From: Liolophura sinensis
Lineage: Eukaryota > Mollusca > Polyplacophora > Chitonida > Chitonidae
DNA length: 64,000 bases
Assembly: GCF_032854445.1 (NCBI RefSeq)
Contig: NC_088295.1
Coordinates: 59,625,249-59,689,248, forward strand
Direction: 5' to 3'
Under the pieces are notes generated by a model, which was not told the origin of the DNA, ran no database searches, and was given only the letters and a program-made list of their open reading frames with translations. Made by a program: the position numbers and the translations under genes. Positions 12,326 to 21,839 of the stretch are shown here, piece by piece; position 1 is the stretch's first letter, and every line of letters starts with the position of its first letter.

Positions 12326-13000
12326 GGTAGCGGTTGGTGAAATTGTTGTGTTGATTGGAAATAATATTTTGAGGTCTGATCTCTTTTGAAATTGTCATTT
12401 TGTATTTACAGTGGACGCCTTCTCGGATCAGACCACCTGTATTGTTCGCTCTCACTGATTGGTTAAATCTTCAGTGGCACAGTGGGGGTTGTTTCAGATC
12501 AGGGTGTAATGCTCAGTTGAGCTCCATGCCCTGATGGATGTTCTAGTGTGCTCATTCCACCCAATCTGCACATTCCCCCCCCCCCCACCCAACCCGAGAC
12601 TCGCCCGCGTGATGTTTGTGGGGATGTAGGGTTATTAATCTAATTTAGACCCGAAATTACGTATCGAGTTTGCAAAGTTTTGTACGTCAAGTCAGAGCTT
12701 CCCAATTGAAACGGGTGGGTGGGTAGATGTATCAAAAGAAGGCATCTGTGCATTGCTTGAAAATTAAACAAGGGGGGAATTACATGTTTTACTTCTCAGC
12801 CCTTCTGTTCAGAATTTCAGACAAATACATCAAAATTCTATATTCAGTACCCAGATTTGTACATGATTATATGTCTTTTGATACATTTTGTTTTCAAACA
12901 GCTGCAGTTTAACCTTAATTGTTCCTTAACTATCTTTCAATACTTTTCTCTGTAAGGACAATAGACAAGTTCCTTTCAGTTTTGAGTCTCAGAGGCCTGG

Positions 13001-13126
13001 GGCCGGTTTCAGGAAGCTCACTTAGCTAAGTAAGCCCTTAACAACCATGGCAACGTATGTTGTAGAGGTATAAATTATACTTAGCTAAGGGATACTTAAC
13101 ACCAAGTAGGCTTCATGAAACCGGCC
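13001..13126. mobile_element. Short inverted-repeat element (MITE-like)
   Basis: It begins GGCCGGTTTCAGGAAGCT and ends with the near inverse AGGCTTCATGAAACCGGCC. An inner palindromic pair of CTTAGCTAAG blocks lies between them. At ~126 bases with no coding capacity, it fits a foldback MITE. Confidence 0.6.
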
Positions 13127-13600
13127 TCTGGTTCTTTTTGTTGTTTTCGTGGGATTGTGTATTAAGCGGGAACAGCGCTAAGAATAATTCTGCTAAAGTC
13201 ATGGCGCTAGGGGGCGTATAATTTGCTATTATTTATGTATTTACATGAACAGTTAGAATAATAGCTAAAGTGAAATAAATTTACAATTTGCTTTGTTTCA
13301 CCGTTTGTCTATAGCCAATTGTCAACTATTGCAACATCGTCGCTGCTCTGATTTTGCTCTCCGAGCTTTACTTTTTTAATGTCAAACCTTCCTCTAGTCT
13401 CACGGGACCATTTATGTGTCAGACTGATGGATTTAGAAAGCGGGATAAGGGGCATTATTATCGTTATTTGGGATTTGTGCGATTTACACTCTCTAGGTAT
13501 GGCAAAGATCCTAGAGGTTTCATCATTTGAATTTGGTTTATATCAAGAAAGTGCAATGTCAAAATAACGACAATTCTATGACCATAATTGCTTTGATTTT

Positions 13601-14042
13601 TCGGGGTTTACTGTGGTGTGTCTAATATCTTAACCATATCACGACGGTATCTCCTTGTAGCAGGGCGACTGTTACACCAATATATTTTCGGGGGTTTACT
13701 GTGGTGTGTCTAATATCTTCACCATATCACGACGGTATCTCCTTGTAGCAGGGCGATTGTTACACCAATATATTTTCGGGGGCTTTACTGTCGTTTCTCT
13801 AATATCTTCACCATATCACGACGGCATCTCCTTGTAGCAGGGCGATTGTTACACCAATATATTTTCGGGGGCTTTACTGTCGTTTCTTTAATATCTCCAC
13901 CATACAACGACGTTATGTCCTTGTAGCAGGGCGATTGTTACACCAATATATTTTCGGGGGCTTTACTGTCGTTTCTTTAATATCTCCACCATACAACGAC
14001 GTTATGTCCTTGTAGCAGGGCCATTGTTACACCAATGTATTT
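13601..14042. repeat. Tandem array, five copies of ~88 bp
   Basis: Units start with TCGGGG at about 13601, 13688, 13776, 13865 and 13954. Each contains TTTACTGT, a CACGACG or CAACGACG block, CCTTGTAGCAGGGC and GTTACACCAAT. The last two copies are nearly identical, which suggests recent local duplication. Confidence 0.85.
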
Positions 14043-15576
14043 AAAGTGCTGCCTCAATGCAACGTCTTTGTTGAAAATACTAATATAATATAAGTGATGT
14101 TCTAATGGGTTTTAATACACAATTTAGTTCATCGCTTTCTGATAATATGCCTAAAATTCGGCCAATCCATGCAGGTTTCAGCTGGGGTAGGGGGATATTC
14201 AACTATACTGCCCTGGACATGATCTCCTCACCCCACTGGAGTGTCTCTCATACGTATGGTTGATTTTCATAGCTTGACAATTGTCAAGTTAAATGAACAC
14301 TTAGCAATTATCACACTGGAACGAAAACGAAACACAGAGATGACAAACTCTCAATGGCAATGATTTACACTGTTGCTTTATACACTTGTGATGTATCCAA
14401 TTTCGTGCCTCAGATGTAAATGTAAATGTCAAATGTAAATGAAAAAATCATGTATACACTTTATTCAAATGTTGTGTTTTAATGGTAATTATTTGTTTTA
14501 TTATAACAATTGTATTTTACAACACACTGAATAATGTGTAACGTTAAAGATGGGCGTACGTTACATGACAGAAAATCACAAAGAAATCACAAACAGAAAA
14601 TCACAGAGAAAGACAAACTTTTACGATCAAAACACAAACCACTCACAGATTTTTTATGTTTATTTACTGTATCATCTACTGACTTGAGATATGTTTTCAA
14701 ACTTGTATATTTAATATAAACGCCTCGTGTGGTCTTGGTCTTTATACAACAGGGGTTAACAAGCTGACAAAGCGATTTAAAACAAAATGCAGCTTAAAAA
14801 AACCAAAAAACCAAAAAAAACAGATGCTAACAAAATGCCCTGGCGCTCTGCCTTATACTAATAAACATAAAGTACAGAGAAAAGGACATTATTGCTGTAA
14901 TACACTAAATGCTTTCTTTCGGTTTGTTGTTTGCGGATAGAAAAATTACACGTGGTGCGCTATGATTATAAGCTAATAAACATGTACAAGGATGAGAATC
15001 GTTCCCAAAGTTGTTGAGGCGCCAACTTAATCCTTGTCTACATGTTTTTGCCCAAACATAAACGCCGTATATGTGAAAGAAATAATCCCAAAATACAAAA
15101 TAAACATCTGTGGATTATCTGCTGTGAAACACGGGCGCTAATCCCGACAGCGTGGATCGATTAGGACACACAAACTACCGAGATGCATATGCACCTCTCC
15201 CTCAACCCCCACCCCACCGGAAGGATTACCCAACCGTAATCATATTACTGTTATTCTTAAAATGTGATCAAGTATGTATTTTATTTCTTTCTAAAGTTCA
15301 ATATTATTTCTAAAAATAGCAAGTTTAAGAAAGTTTGCTCTCCCCGACAAAATTGTATGTATTCAAATTACCTATTACATCATTACAGAATGAGTTTGGT
15401 GTAATTAGGAAAAGAAATGGCTGAATACTTTCGTTTCTCTAAAATGTGTCTATATAGAGTAAAAGCTCCATTATCATAACCAATCAACAGCGTCTTTTCT
15501 CTTGAGGGTATTAGTTCCAGTTATAAAACAGTAAACAAGGTCTGGTTGTAAATTGATCTTAATGAGAGCACGGATA

Positions 15577-16312
15577 TTCCCCCTGGGAAATTTCCACCGG
15601 GGACATTTCCCCCCTACGGACAATCCCGCCTTTAATATATACATGTATAACCAGGAAATCAGTACCTACATTTTTGGTTCTAATTTGACATCTATCACTG
15701 TTTATACCATCCATAACATTTATGTACAGTAACTTGAAGCTCGTGGTGAAAAGGATAGGTAAAAACCAAGTTAACGTGTGATAATGTCATAATTAGTTTG
15801 TATGGTACCATCTTATACAGAGAAGCAAGTCTTTGTTTTTAATACCCAATCCCTGTGTTGAGTGGTCTCACTTAGTCTTACTCAATGTCATTAATCCCAC
15901 TTACAGTAGAATTTTTACAAGGCAATCAGTAGCCATGCCTAAAACCCCAACATTATAACACAATTTGATAGTTTCTTGGATTGATGGGGCAAAATGTGCT
16001 GCATAACAGGTAATATCGTGCCGAGTGGTATAATTATGACAATTAATTTACAGATAAATACACTTTATAGTTTGTTGAATAACTTAACTATATACATAAA
16101 GGGAAATGCCCAAATGGGAAAGGGTCCACAGAAGGAATTGTACGTAGGGAAAATGTCCTAGGGGAACTGTCTACAAGGGGAAATGTCCTAGGGGAACTGT
16201 CTACAAGGGGAAATGTCCTAGGGGAACTGTCTACAAGGGGAAATGTCCTAGGGGAACTGTCTACAAGGGGAAATGTCCTAGGGGAACTGTCTACAAGGGG
16301 AAATGTCCTGGA
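15577..16312. mobile_element. Non-autonomous element with 30-bp terminal minisatellite
   Basis: The right end (about 16145-16310) has roughly six copies of a 30-base unit containing AAATGTCCTAGGGG and AACTGTCTACAAGGGG. The left end (15577-15630) carries the same motifs inverted (GGACATTTCCCCCC then GGACAAT). Inverted ends around ~500 bases of non-coding AT-rich DNA suggest a non-autonomous DNA transposon whose end repeat has expanded. The class is not identified. Confidence 0.5.
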
Positions 16313-17489
16313 TTCATGCTATCAAAGCATTAACAGTAAATTCCTGAAATGAGGCAGGAACCTATAGACATTATTACACCAGCTGACAACCAAAATGGAA
16401 GTTCTGGGTCAATAATCACAAAACCAATTTTTAAAACGACTTTCGATTCAAATCACCAAAGAACTAAGAGTAATTAGGACGGATCGATGCAAACAGATGC
16501 AGTCAGCAGTTTTCATTGATGATGAAAAGATGTAAAGGAATGTGTTAGTTGAATTAATTAAATTAGTATCAGAATCAGGTATCACGTTAGTTTATAATAT
16601 AATCAAAATATGTATCTCAGTTGGCTTTAACTGCGATTGGTGTTCTTACTCAATGTCTAAGCTACGGGTTGGGCGGAATTAGAAACAGTTGTGGAGCAGG
16701 AACTTGTTCCAGTGCAGTTTTAATTACTCGTGTGGCTGATTTAAAGAGTAAACTTTTCTAGGATCTTGTACTCCCACCCCACTGTTAAATTGTTTGGTCA
16801 TTTCACACTTTATTCAAATGTATTTCTCGCCACGATATGGCTGGAAAATAGCCGATGTGGCTTTAAGCCGTATTTATTCTTTCAAATGTATTTTCATGTC
16901 GCTCCTCGGAGAAGGGGAAGGTAGTTGTTGATTGGTTAAAAATACATTTACAACAGCACAAGGAACCATGATTTTTTCACATGATTAGCCGAGTGTTACA
17001 AAAAAATTGTTAAAGACTTTAAATTCTATAATGCATGGCATAAGTTTATGAGGATATTGCAGTTATTTACTTAGCTGATTGTTTTATGTGTGACATTTTG
17101 ATGGCACAAAAATCTTAACACAGAAAGAAATATTCGCCATAGTTATTAAATTTAAAGATAAAGGATAAATTAGATTTAAATTAAGAACTTCCAGCACAAA
17201 TGTTTTTAATGGAAATCAATGTAATAAATTTCCTAAATGTATGGTACATAGTAAGTAAAATGTCCAATGTTATACTATAGGTTAACGCAACAAACTGTCT
17301 TTCAAAATTGATTTTTAAGTGTATTTCATAACAAACGCAGAATCTTTCTCTGTTATAGCTTTCAATGTAGGTCTTAAAGTTTTAATTTTATTTCCAGGTT
17401 AGTAAGATAATGTGCCCAAAAATAATTTAACTTCATGTCCAGCTCTTAAATATATATTTCACATATTGCATGTTTGACAACCCTGTGAC

Positions 17490-17740
17490 CACTCTCATCC
17501 ATGAAGTAATGAAATCGAAACTGACGTTTCTGGTTTCCCCTTTGGTTTAAATTTGTGCTTAGGGGCCTATATTTGTTCCTTCCCTATGGTTAAATTACAC
17601 GAAGCGACCATTCAAATCTTATACCTGTATGCAAAGCAGAGAAGTAGACTCCGTGATGGCATGGGCGTTGTGATTACAAGAAGGGAAACAATGGTGGTTA
17701 ATCTGTTAATCTCTTGAGCCCAATAAATAGACCCTGGCTT
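17490..17740 (+). promoter_or_regulatory. nanos B1 upstream block with TATA-like box
   Basis: It matches 24800-25060 upstream of nanos B2 in several blocks: CATGAAGTAAT/CGTGATGTAAT before AAATCGAAA, TTCAAATCTTAT, and the proximal AATCTCTTGAG followed by CCAATAAATAGA. The AATAAATAG at 17722-17730 stands ~85 bases before the ATG and is the best TATA-like candidate. The sequence differs from the type A promoter module. Confidence 0.5.
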
Positions 17741-17809
17741 CTGAACATCCGGCACATACAGTGCAAACAGCCGGACATAAAGTTACACTTCCACAACAGA
17801 CCACAAATC

Positions 17810-18418
17810 ATGGACAACTTCCCGACGTATAACCTGTCTGGACAAACTAGCCCTGTAGACTTCACCGCCATATTTGGATCGGCTAGATCGGATCGAGGAC
17901 AGAAACCAGTGACGTCATCTGTCTCCGGACAACCACGAGCTATCGTCGGTTCATCCAGTTTCTTCAGTCCAATGTACCAACCTCCTGCCAATGTTTGGCA
18001 AAACCTAGAAGATGACATCTCCTCGTCTCGCCAGTCGGAGTACACGAGTCCCCCGAGAATGAACCGTCATGGCGCGAGTTCGACACCAGCTCTCGTTACT
18101 TATTCCCAGACACAGCATAACCCATCATTGTTAGAGACGACGTTGCCACTTTGTGACCAGTTTCCCAGCCAATCAAGAGCCAGAAGATCTACTGTATCAT
18201 CACCACCAGCCAAGTTTCCTCACGCCACCATATCCGTCTGTGTTTTCTGCAAGACAAACGGCGAACGTCTTTCCCAGTACGGCTCTCATGTGCTGAAGGA
18301 CTCCGCTGGCAGAGTTACCTGTCCTGTTCTGAGACGTTACACCTGTCCTATATGTGGCGCTTCAGGTGATGCGGCACATACCGTCAAGTACTGCCCCCTC
18401 AACACACAAACCCTCTGA
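17810..18418 (+). CDS. nanos: Nanos homolog, type B, copy B1
   Basis: A 202-residue protein with a complete nanos zinc finger: Cys144, Cys147, His160, Cys171 and Cys179, Cys182, His190, Cys195. The N-terminal half starts [12 protein letters not shown] and is rich in Ser, Pro and Gln; it is unrelated by eye to type A. The frame is open further upstream to 17714, but the first ATG is at 17810 and matches the start of B2, so I use it. A single G separates the stop from a GTGAGAACGA donor, and CTATCCAG ending at 18598 is a matching acceptor, so the 3' UTR is probably spliced. Compared with B2, residues up to about 120 are nearly identical and the stretch before the zinc finger has diverged. Confidence 0.94.
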   Translation: MDNFPTYNLSGQTSPVDFTAIFGSARSDRGQKPVTSSVSGQPRAIVGSSSFFSPMYQPPANVWQNLEDDISSSRQSEYTSPPRMNRHGASSTPALVTYSQTQHNPSLLETTLPLCDQFPSQSRARRSTVSSPPAKFPHATISVCVFCKTNGERLSQYGSHVLKDSAGRVTCPVLRRYTCPICGASGDAAHTVKYCPLNTQTL

Positions 18419-18419
18419 G

Positions 18420-18598
18420 GTGAGAACGAAAGACTGTCACATTATATATACACACTTTATTCTGTTTTTATTCTCTAGATTGCAAATCGTAAATGGAAAA
18501 TCTTGCATTGCCTAAACTCTAGATTGCAAATCGTAAATGGAAAACCTTACATAGCATACACGTGTATTACATTTTCCTTTCTCATTTCTTCTATCCAG
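18420..18598 (+). other. Probable 3' UTR intron of nanos B1
   Basis: Donor GTGAGAAC lies one base after the stop and the acceptor is TTCTATCCAG. The following exon starts ATACCTTCCAA, the same as after the corresponding intron of B2. It contains a ~50-base tandem duplication with ATTGCAAATCGTAAATGG near 18480-18540. Confidence 0.65.
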
Positions 18599-18816
18599 AT
18601 ACCTTCCAAACTTCGAACCTCGACGCCAGTGCTACATGTTAACATCGCCTGTCATTTTGTTTAACATTGTATTGGAACAACTCCCGGACATCCGACAGAA
18701 GGAAATAACGTGTTTGACTGATCGTGACTGATGTATCTCGTTCATATATAATCGTACCGATAACAGATGACTTTGTATCTGTGTTTTTTTTTATTTATTG
18801 TGGTTTTTACATGCGT

Positions 18817-18822
18817 ATTAAA
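18817..18822 (+). terminator. Possible poly(A) signal of nanos B1
   Basis: ATTAAA ~220 bases into the last 3' UTR exon. A weaker hexamer variant, chosen only by position. Confidence 0.35.
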
Positions 18823-18829
18823 TCCATAT

Positions 18830-20360
18830 AGTAAAGATTTAGTGCTTTTTGCAAGCCATTTATCGTGTTGTCATCTTGATGTTATTATTCGATAAATGCT
18901 CGTATTTTTGTTACACAAGGAAATGGATTGTATACTTGGTGTCCATATTTTCGATATTGAACTGTTATAGTAAGGTCTTTGAGACATTCATATAAACGTG
19001 TGGTACTCTTCTGTCTCATGCACGATGTCAAGGGAATTGAGATTTTATTGTCTGTGACACCTTAGCTGTATACATTGGCAAAATGTTTTTTTGCCAATCG
19101 AGCTGAATAGAAATGGTTTCTTGTTGTCATATGACATAAGTTAAGAACAAATCGTGAACTGTGATGGGAGAACGGTAATGTGTTTGTTTTACTTTTTCTT
19201 GCGGGTTCAAGGCATTTGAAAATGTCATGGTATCCATACCTTATTCCTTTAAAGGTTTCCACTTTTTCGCAAAATGATTTTTGTGATACAGGCTACACAC
19301 GGAAAACGTTTTCTACTAAGCCATATGACAAACAAAACGGGCAAGCAATGGGTGAATTAATTTCAAAGCAATATCTCAATAACTTTAATATAATTGTTCT
19401 AGTGAAACTTGTTAGGCGTACTACTACTCAAGAAGTTTTTGCTGACATTACCGTGGTCAGTTTTATGGGTGGAAGAGTTCCAGGGTTAAACCATTGATAT
19501 TTGGCATGTTACTGGCGAACATTCGCGCGTGCCATCACGGTGGAAGACAAGAACGTTAGGCCGTCCTACGCATTCAAATGATCCGTCCAAAATGCATTGT
19601 CACCATGACCGAAAGCGTAGTAATCCACAAATTACCCGTGCAAGGCTGGGAATGAATCCACGCCTAGACGCAGTGTCTTAGCCGTTCGCCTAAATTGAAA
19701 TCATTAAAATCAGTAAATTATATTAATAATAATAATATTAAACTTAATATAGTACATGTACCTAATAGAGCTTTCTGTAACTTATATTGTCTAGGAAAGG
19801 ATTGCGTCCTTTTCGGCCAAACGCTTTTTCCTTACCTTTTTTTTAACTTGTGTAAACTTTAACTTGTGTAAACTTTCAATTCCTACAAATTTGTGACATC
19901 ATTGAGACATCATTGTGACATAGTCATGGTCATGGTCATTCCATCCGACGGCTCAGTGGGAAGGAAATGAATAACAAGATAATTGTAATGAGACTTATTC
20001 CAGATACACGAGGTCAGTCCCACATCTCGAGTGGGAGGCCCAGGCCCAGGCACTCTGACTTTTCTAATCTTTAATTCGAGTAGAAAAGACAACAAAACGT
20101 TCATCAAAGTGAAATTCAGTACACGTAAAGTGGCCTAAAACAGGATATTTTATTCACTGTGTGAGACCAAGAGAAAACGAAATATACAATTTACATATTT
20201 ATTACATCCTTGGTGTCTATGTATACATAACACGCGCTAAAGTAAGAGAAAATGGCAGATTGCAAACAACATACATGGCTACGAACACTTTGTATTTAAA
20301 CGTATACATATTCGTACAAAAATGTACATACAAATATCGTGTCAAAACAAAAACAACCAA
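18830..20360. other. Gene-free interval
   Basis: Short ORFs only (up to 105 codons at 19180-19497) with no family features. A short tandem of AACTTGTGTAAACTTT lies near 19845-19880. Confidence 0.5.
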
Positions 20361-20367
20361 AAAAAAA

Positions 20368-20370
<3 letters not shown>

Positions 20371-20401
<31 letters not shown>

Positions 20402-20591
20402 ATTGGTGTTTTACGCCGTACTCAAGAATATTTCACTTATACGACGGCGGCCAGCATTATGGTGGGTGGAAACCGGGCAGAGCCCGGAGGAAACCCACGA
20501 CCATCCGCAGGTTGCTGACAGACCTTCTCACGTACGGCCGGAGAGGAAGCCAGCATGAGCTGGACTTGAACTCACAGCGACCGCATTGGTG

Positions 20592-20645
<54 letters not shown>
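20371..20645 (-). repeat. SINE family 1 flanked by poly(T) and poly(A) tracts
   Basis: A 191-base SINE body (20401-20591) reads GATTGGTGTTTTACGCCGTA on the + strand, i.e. antisense. A 30-base T run (20371-20400) is at one end and a ~54-base A run (20592-20645) at the other. The tRNA-like head is missing: the copy stops at GCATTGGTG, where the A run starts. Confidence 0.8.
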
Positions 20646-20649
<4 letters not shown>

Positions 20650-20901
20650 TAATTACTCGTGTTACGGGTGTAAGAAGATAATAAACTGTCCACATCAAGC
20701 ACAATCCGATGTCAATGTTTATGTTGTCTCTCACAAGTCTTATGATAGCAGGAATCCAGTTTGTAAATTCTCTCCGGATAGTACAAAAATTGCCCCCGTA
20801 GGCAATAGTCTCTACCGAGCCAGGCGTGACAGTTCAGAAACTACAAGATGCAGGACCGGAAACTACAGCCATCATAAAGCACCGTTCGAAGTTTATATCG
20901 T

Positions 20902-21510
20902 TTATCTAAAGCACTTGGTGTTCAGGGGACAGTATCTCACGGTATGGGCTGTATCTCCAGACGTACCACATATAGGACAGGTGTACCTTCGCAAAACAGG
21001 GCACGTCACTCGTCCCCTCGAGTCCTTCAGAAGATGAGAACCATATACAGATAAAGTTTCTCCGTTGTTCTTACAGAACACACACACCGTGTTTCTCATT
21101 GGGACATCTTTGCTGGGCTGAACTCGTGTATCTGAGATAACAGATCTGGAGTAGAGCTGGGGAGAAGATCGCAATCTGACCTGATAAAGATCAAACTCGT
21201 CCAGTTCCCTGTCGATGCCATTTGTGAAGAAATCATTTCGCTCTGTGATGCGGATGTGGTCTAGGGCGTTGAGTGGACTACTGATGTCTTTGAAGAGCAA
21301 CTGACGGAACTCGTCTTGGAGAGATGTCCAGGGACATGTTTCTGTGCTGGATCTGCAGCTGGAGGAGTGACTGGGGGTCGGGCTGGTGTACGGGGAGCAG
21401 ATAGACCCGCTCTGCTCACTACAGTTATCTTCACAGTTAACCGCGTTCAGGATGGAGGACAAGTCGAGAAAGTCCTCAACAAGGTAATCGTAGTCGTTGA
21501 CGGATTCCAT
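20902..21510 (-). CDS. nanos: Nanos homolog, type A, copy A2
   Basis: Single-exon 202-residue protein that starts [20 protein letters not shown] and is close to A1 throughout. It has the same finger positions (Cys143, Cys146, His159, Cys170; Cys178, Cys181, His189, Cys194). The C-terminus differs: it ends NTKCFR before TAA, without the GTGAGAG string seen at the A1 stop. It lies on the opposite strand, between the two type B genes, so the cluster has been shuffled by inversion or transposition. No obvious AATAAA was seen on the - strand downstream before the SINE at 20645. Confidence 0.94.
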   Translation of the reverse strand: MESVNDYDYLVEDFLDLSSILNAVNCEDNCSEQSGSICSPYTSPTPSHSSSCRSSTETCPWTSLQDEFRQLLFKDISSPLNALDHIRITERNDFFTNGIDRELDEFDLYQVRLRSSPQLYSRSVISDTRVQPSKDVPMRNTVCVFCKNNGETLSVYGSHLLKDSRGRVTCPVLRRYTCPICGTSGDTAHTVRYCPLNTKCFR

Positions 21511-21583
21511 GTCGCTGTAAGTGTCTTGTAAGTATATCTGTGAGGTAACTGGAGAAGAATATGGCCTCTGAGTGAATAATCGG

Positions 21584-21830
21584 AGTTTATATATTCTAAT
21601 CTACACACGCTCTGGGGATTAGCGCCATTGTTATTCGCCCTGGCTTCTAGGGTCTGTTTGTTTTTGCTAAAGCCATTTTACATCAAGTGTGTTAAAGAAC
21701 TGTTGAAATAGCAACAAAAAAGAGATTAATTTTTACGTGTGAAATAAAAGAACTTTGCCGACAGTTCTCACCTGTGTTAATTAGGTGATGAGTGGGGTTC
21801 TCCCTGGGGTCTTCCTGGAAGTAAACAATG
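21584..21830 (-). promoter_or_regulatory. nanos A2 promoter module with TATA box
   Basis: The type A module lies on the - strand: a TATATAAA box at 21586-21593, then, moving away from the gene, the TAATCCCC block, the GTTGCTATTTCAACA block and the CTAATTAACACAGGTGAGAA block. Order and spacing match the A1 promoter. Confidence 0.7.
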
Positions 21831-21839
21831 TGGGTACAT

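Larger units (their letters stand above)
12330..17480. other. Gene-free, repeat-bearing interval
   Basis: No convincing coding region. It contains a small inverted-repeat element (13001-13126), an 88-bp tandem array (13601-14042) and a minisatellite-bearing element (15577-16312). A faint nanos-type block lies near 15130-15170, where GCGCTAATCCC is followed by GCGTGGATCGATTA. The rest is AT-rich and unremarkable. Confidence 0.5.

Noticed and set aside
13601-16310. CRISPR-like regular repeats
   Set aside because: These are direct tandem repeats without unique spacers, in an animal genome.
17698-18045. - strand ORF of 115 codons over nanos B1 (and a similar one at 25109-25369)
   Set aside because: It lies antisense to the nanos coding region and is conserved only because the sense frame is.
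20161-20592. + strand ORF of 143 codons with a poly-Phe run
   Set aside because: It translates the T run and the antisense SINE body. Similar DWCFTP-like or GGQHYGG-like peptides at 5057-5251, 33275-33532 and 46912-47286 are also SINE sequence.
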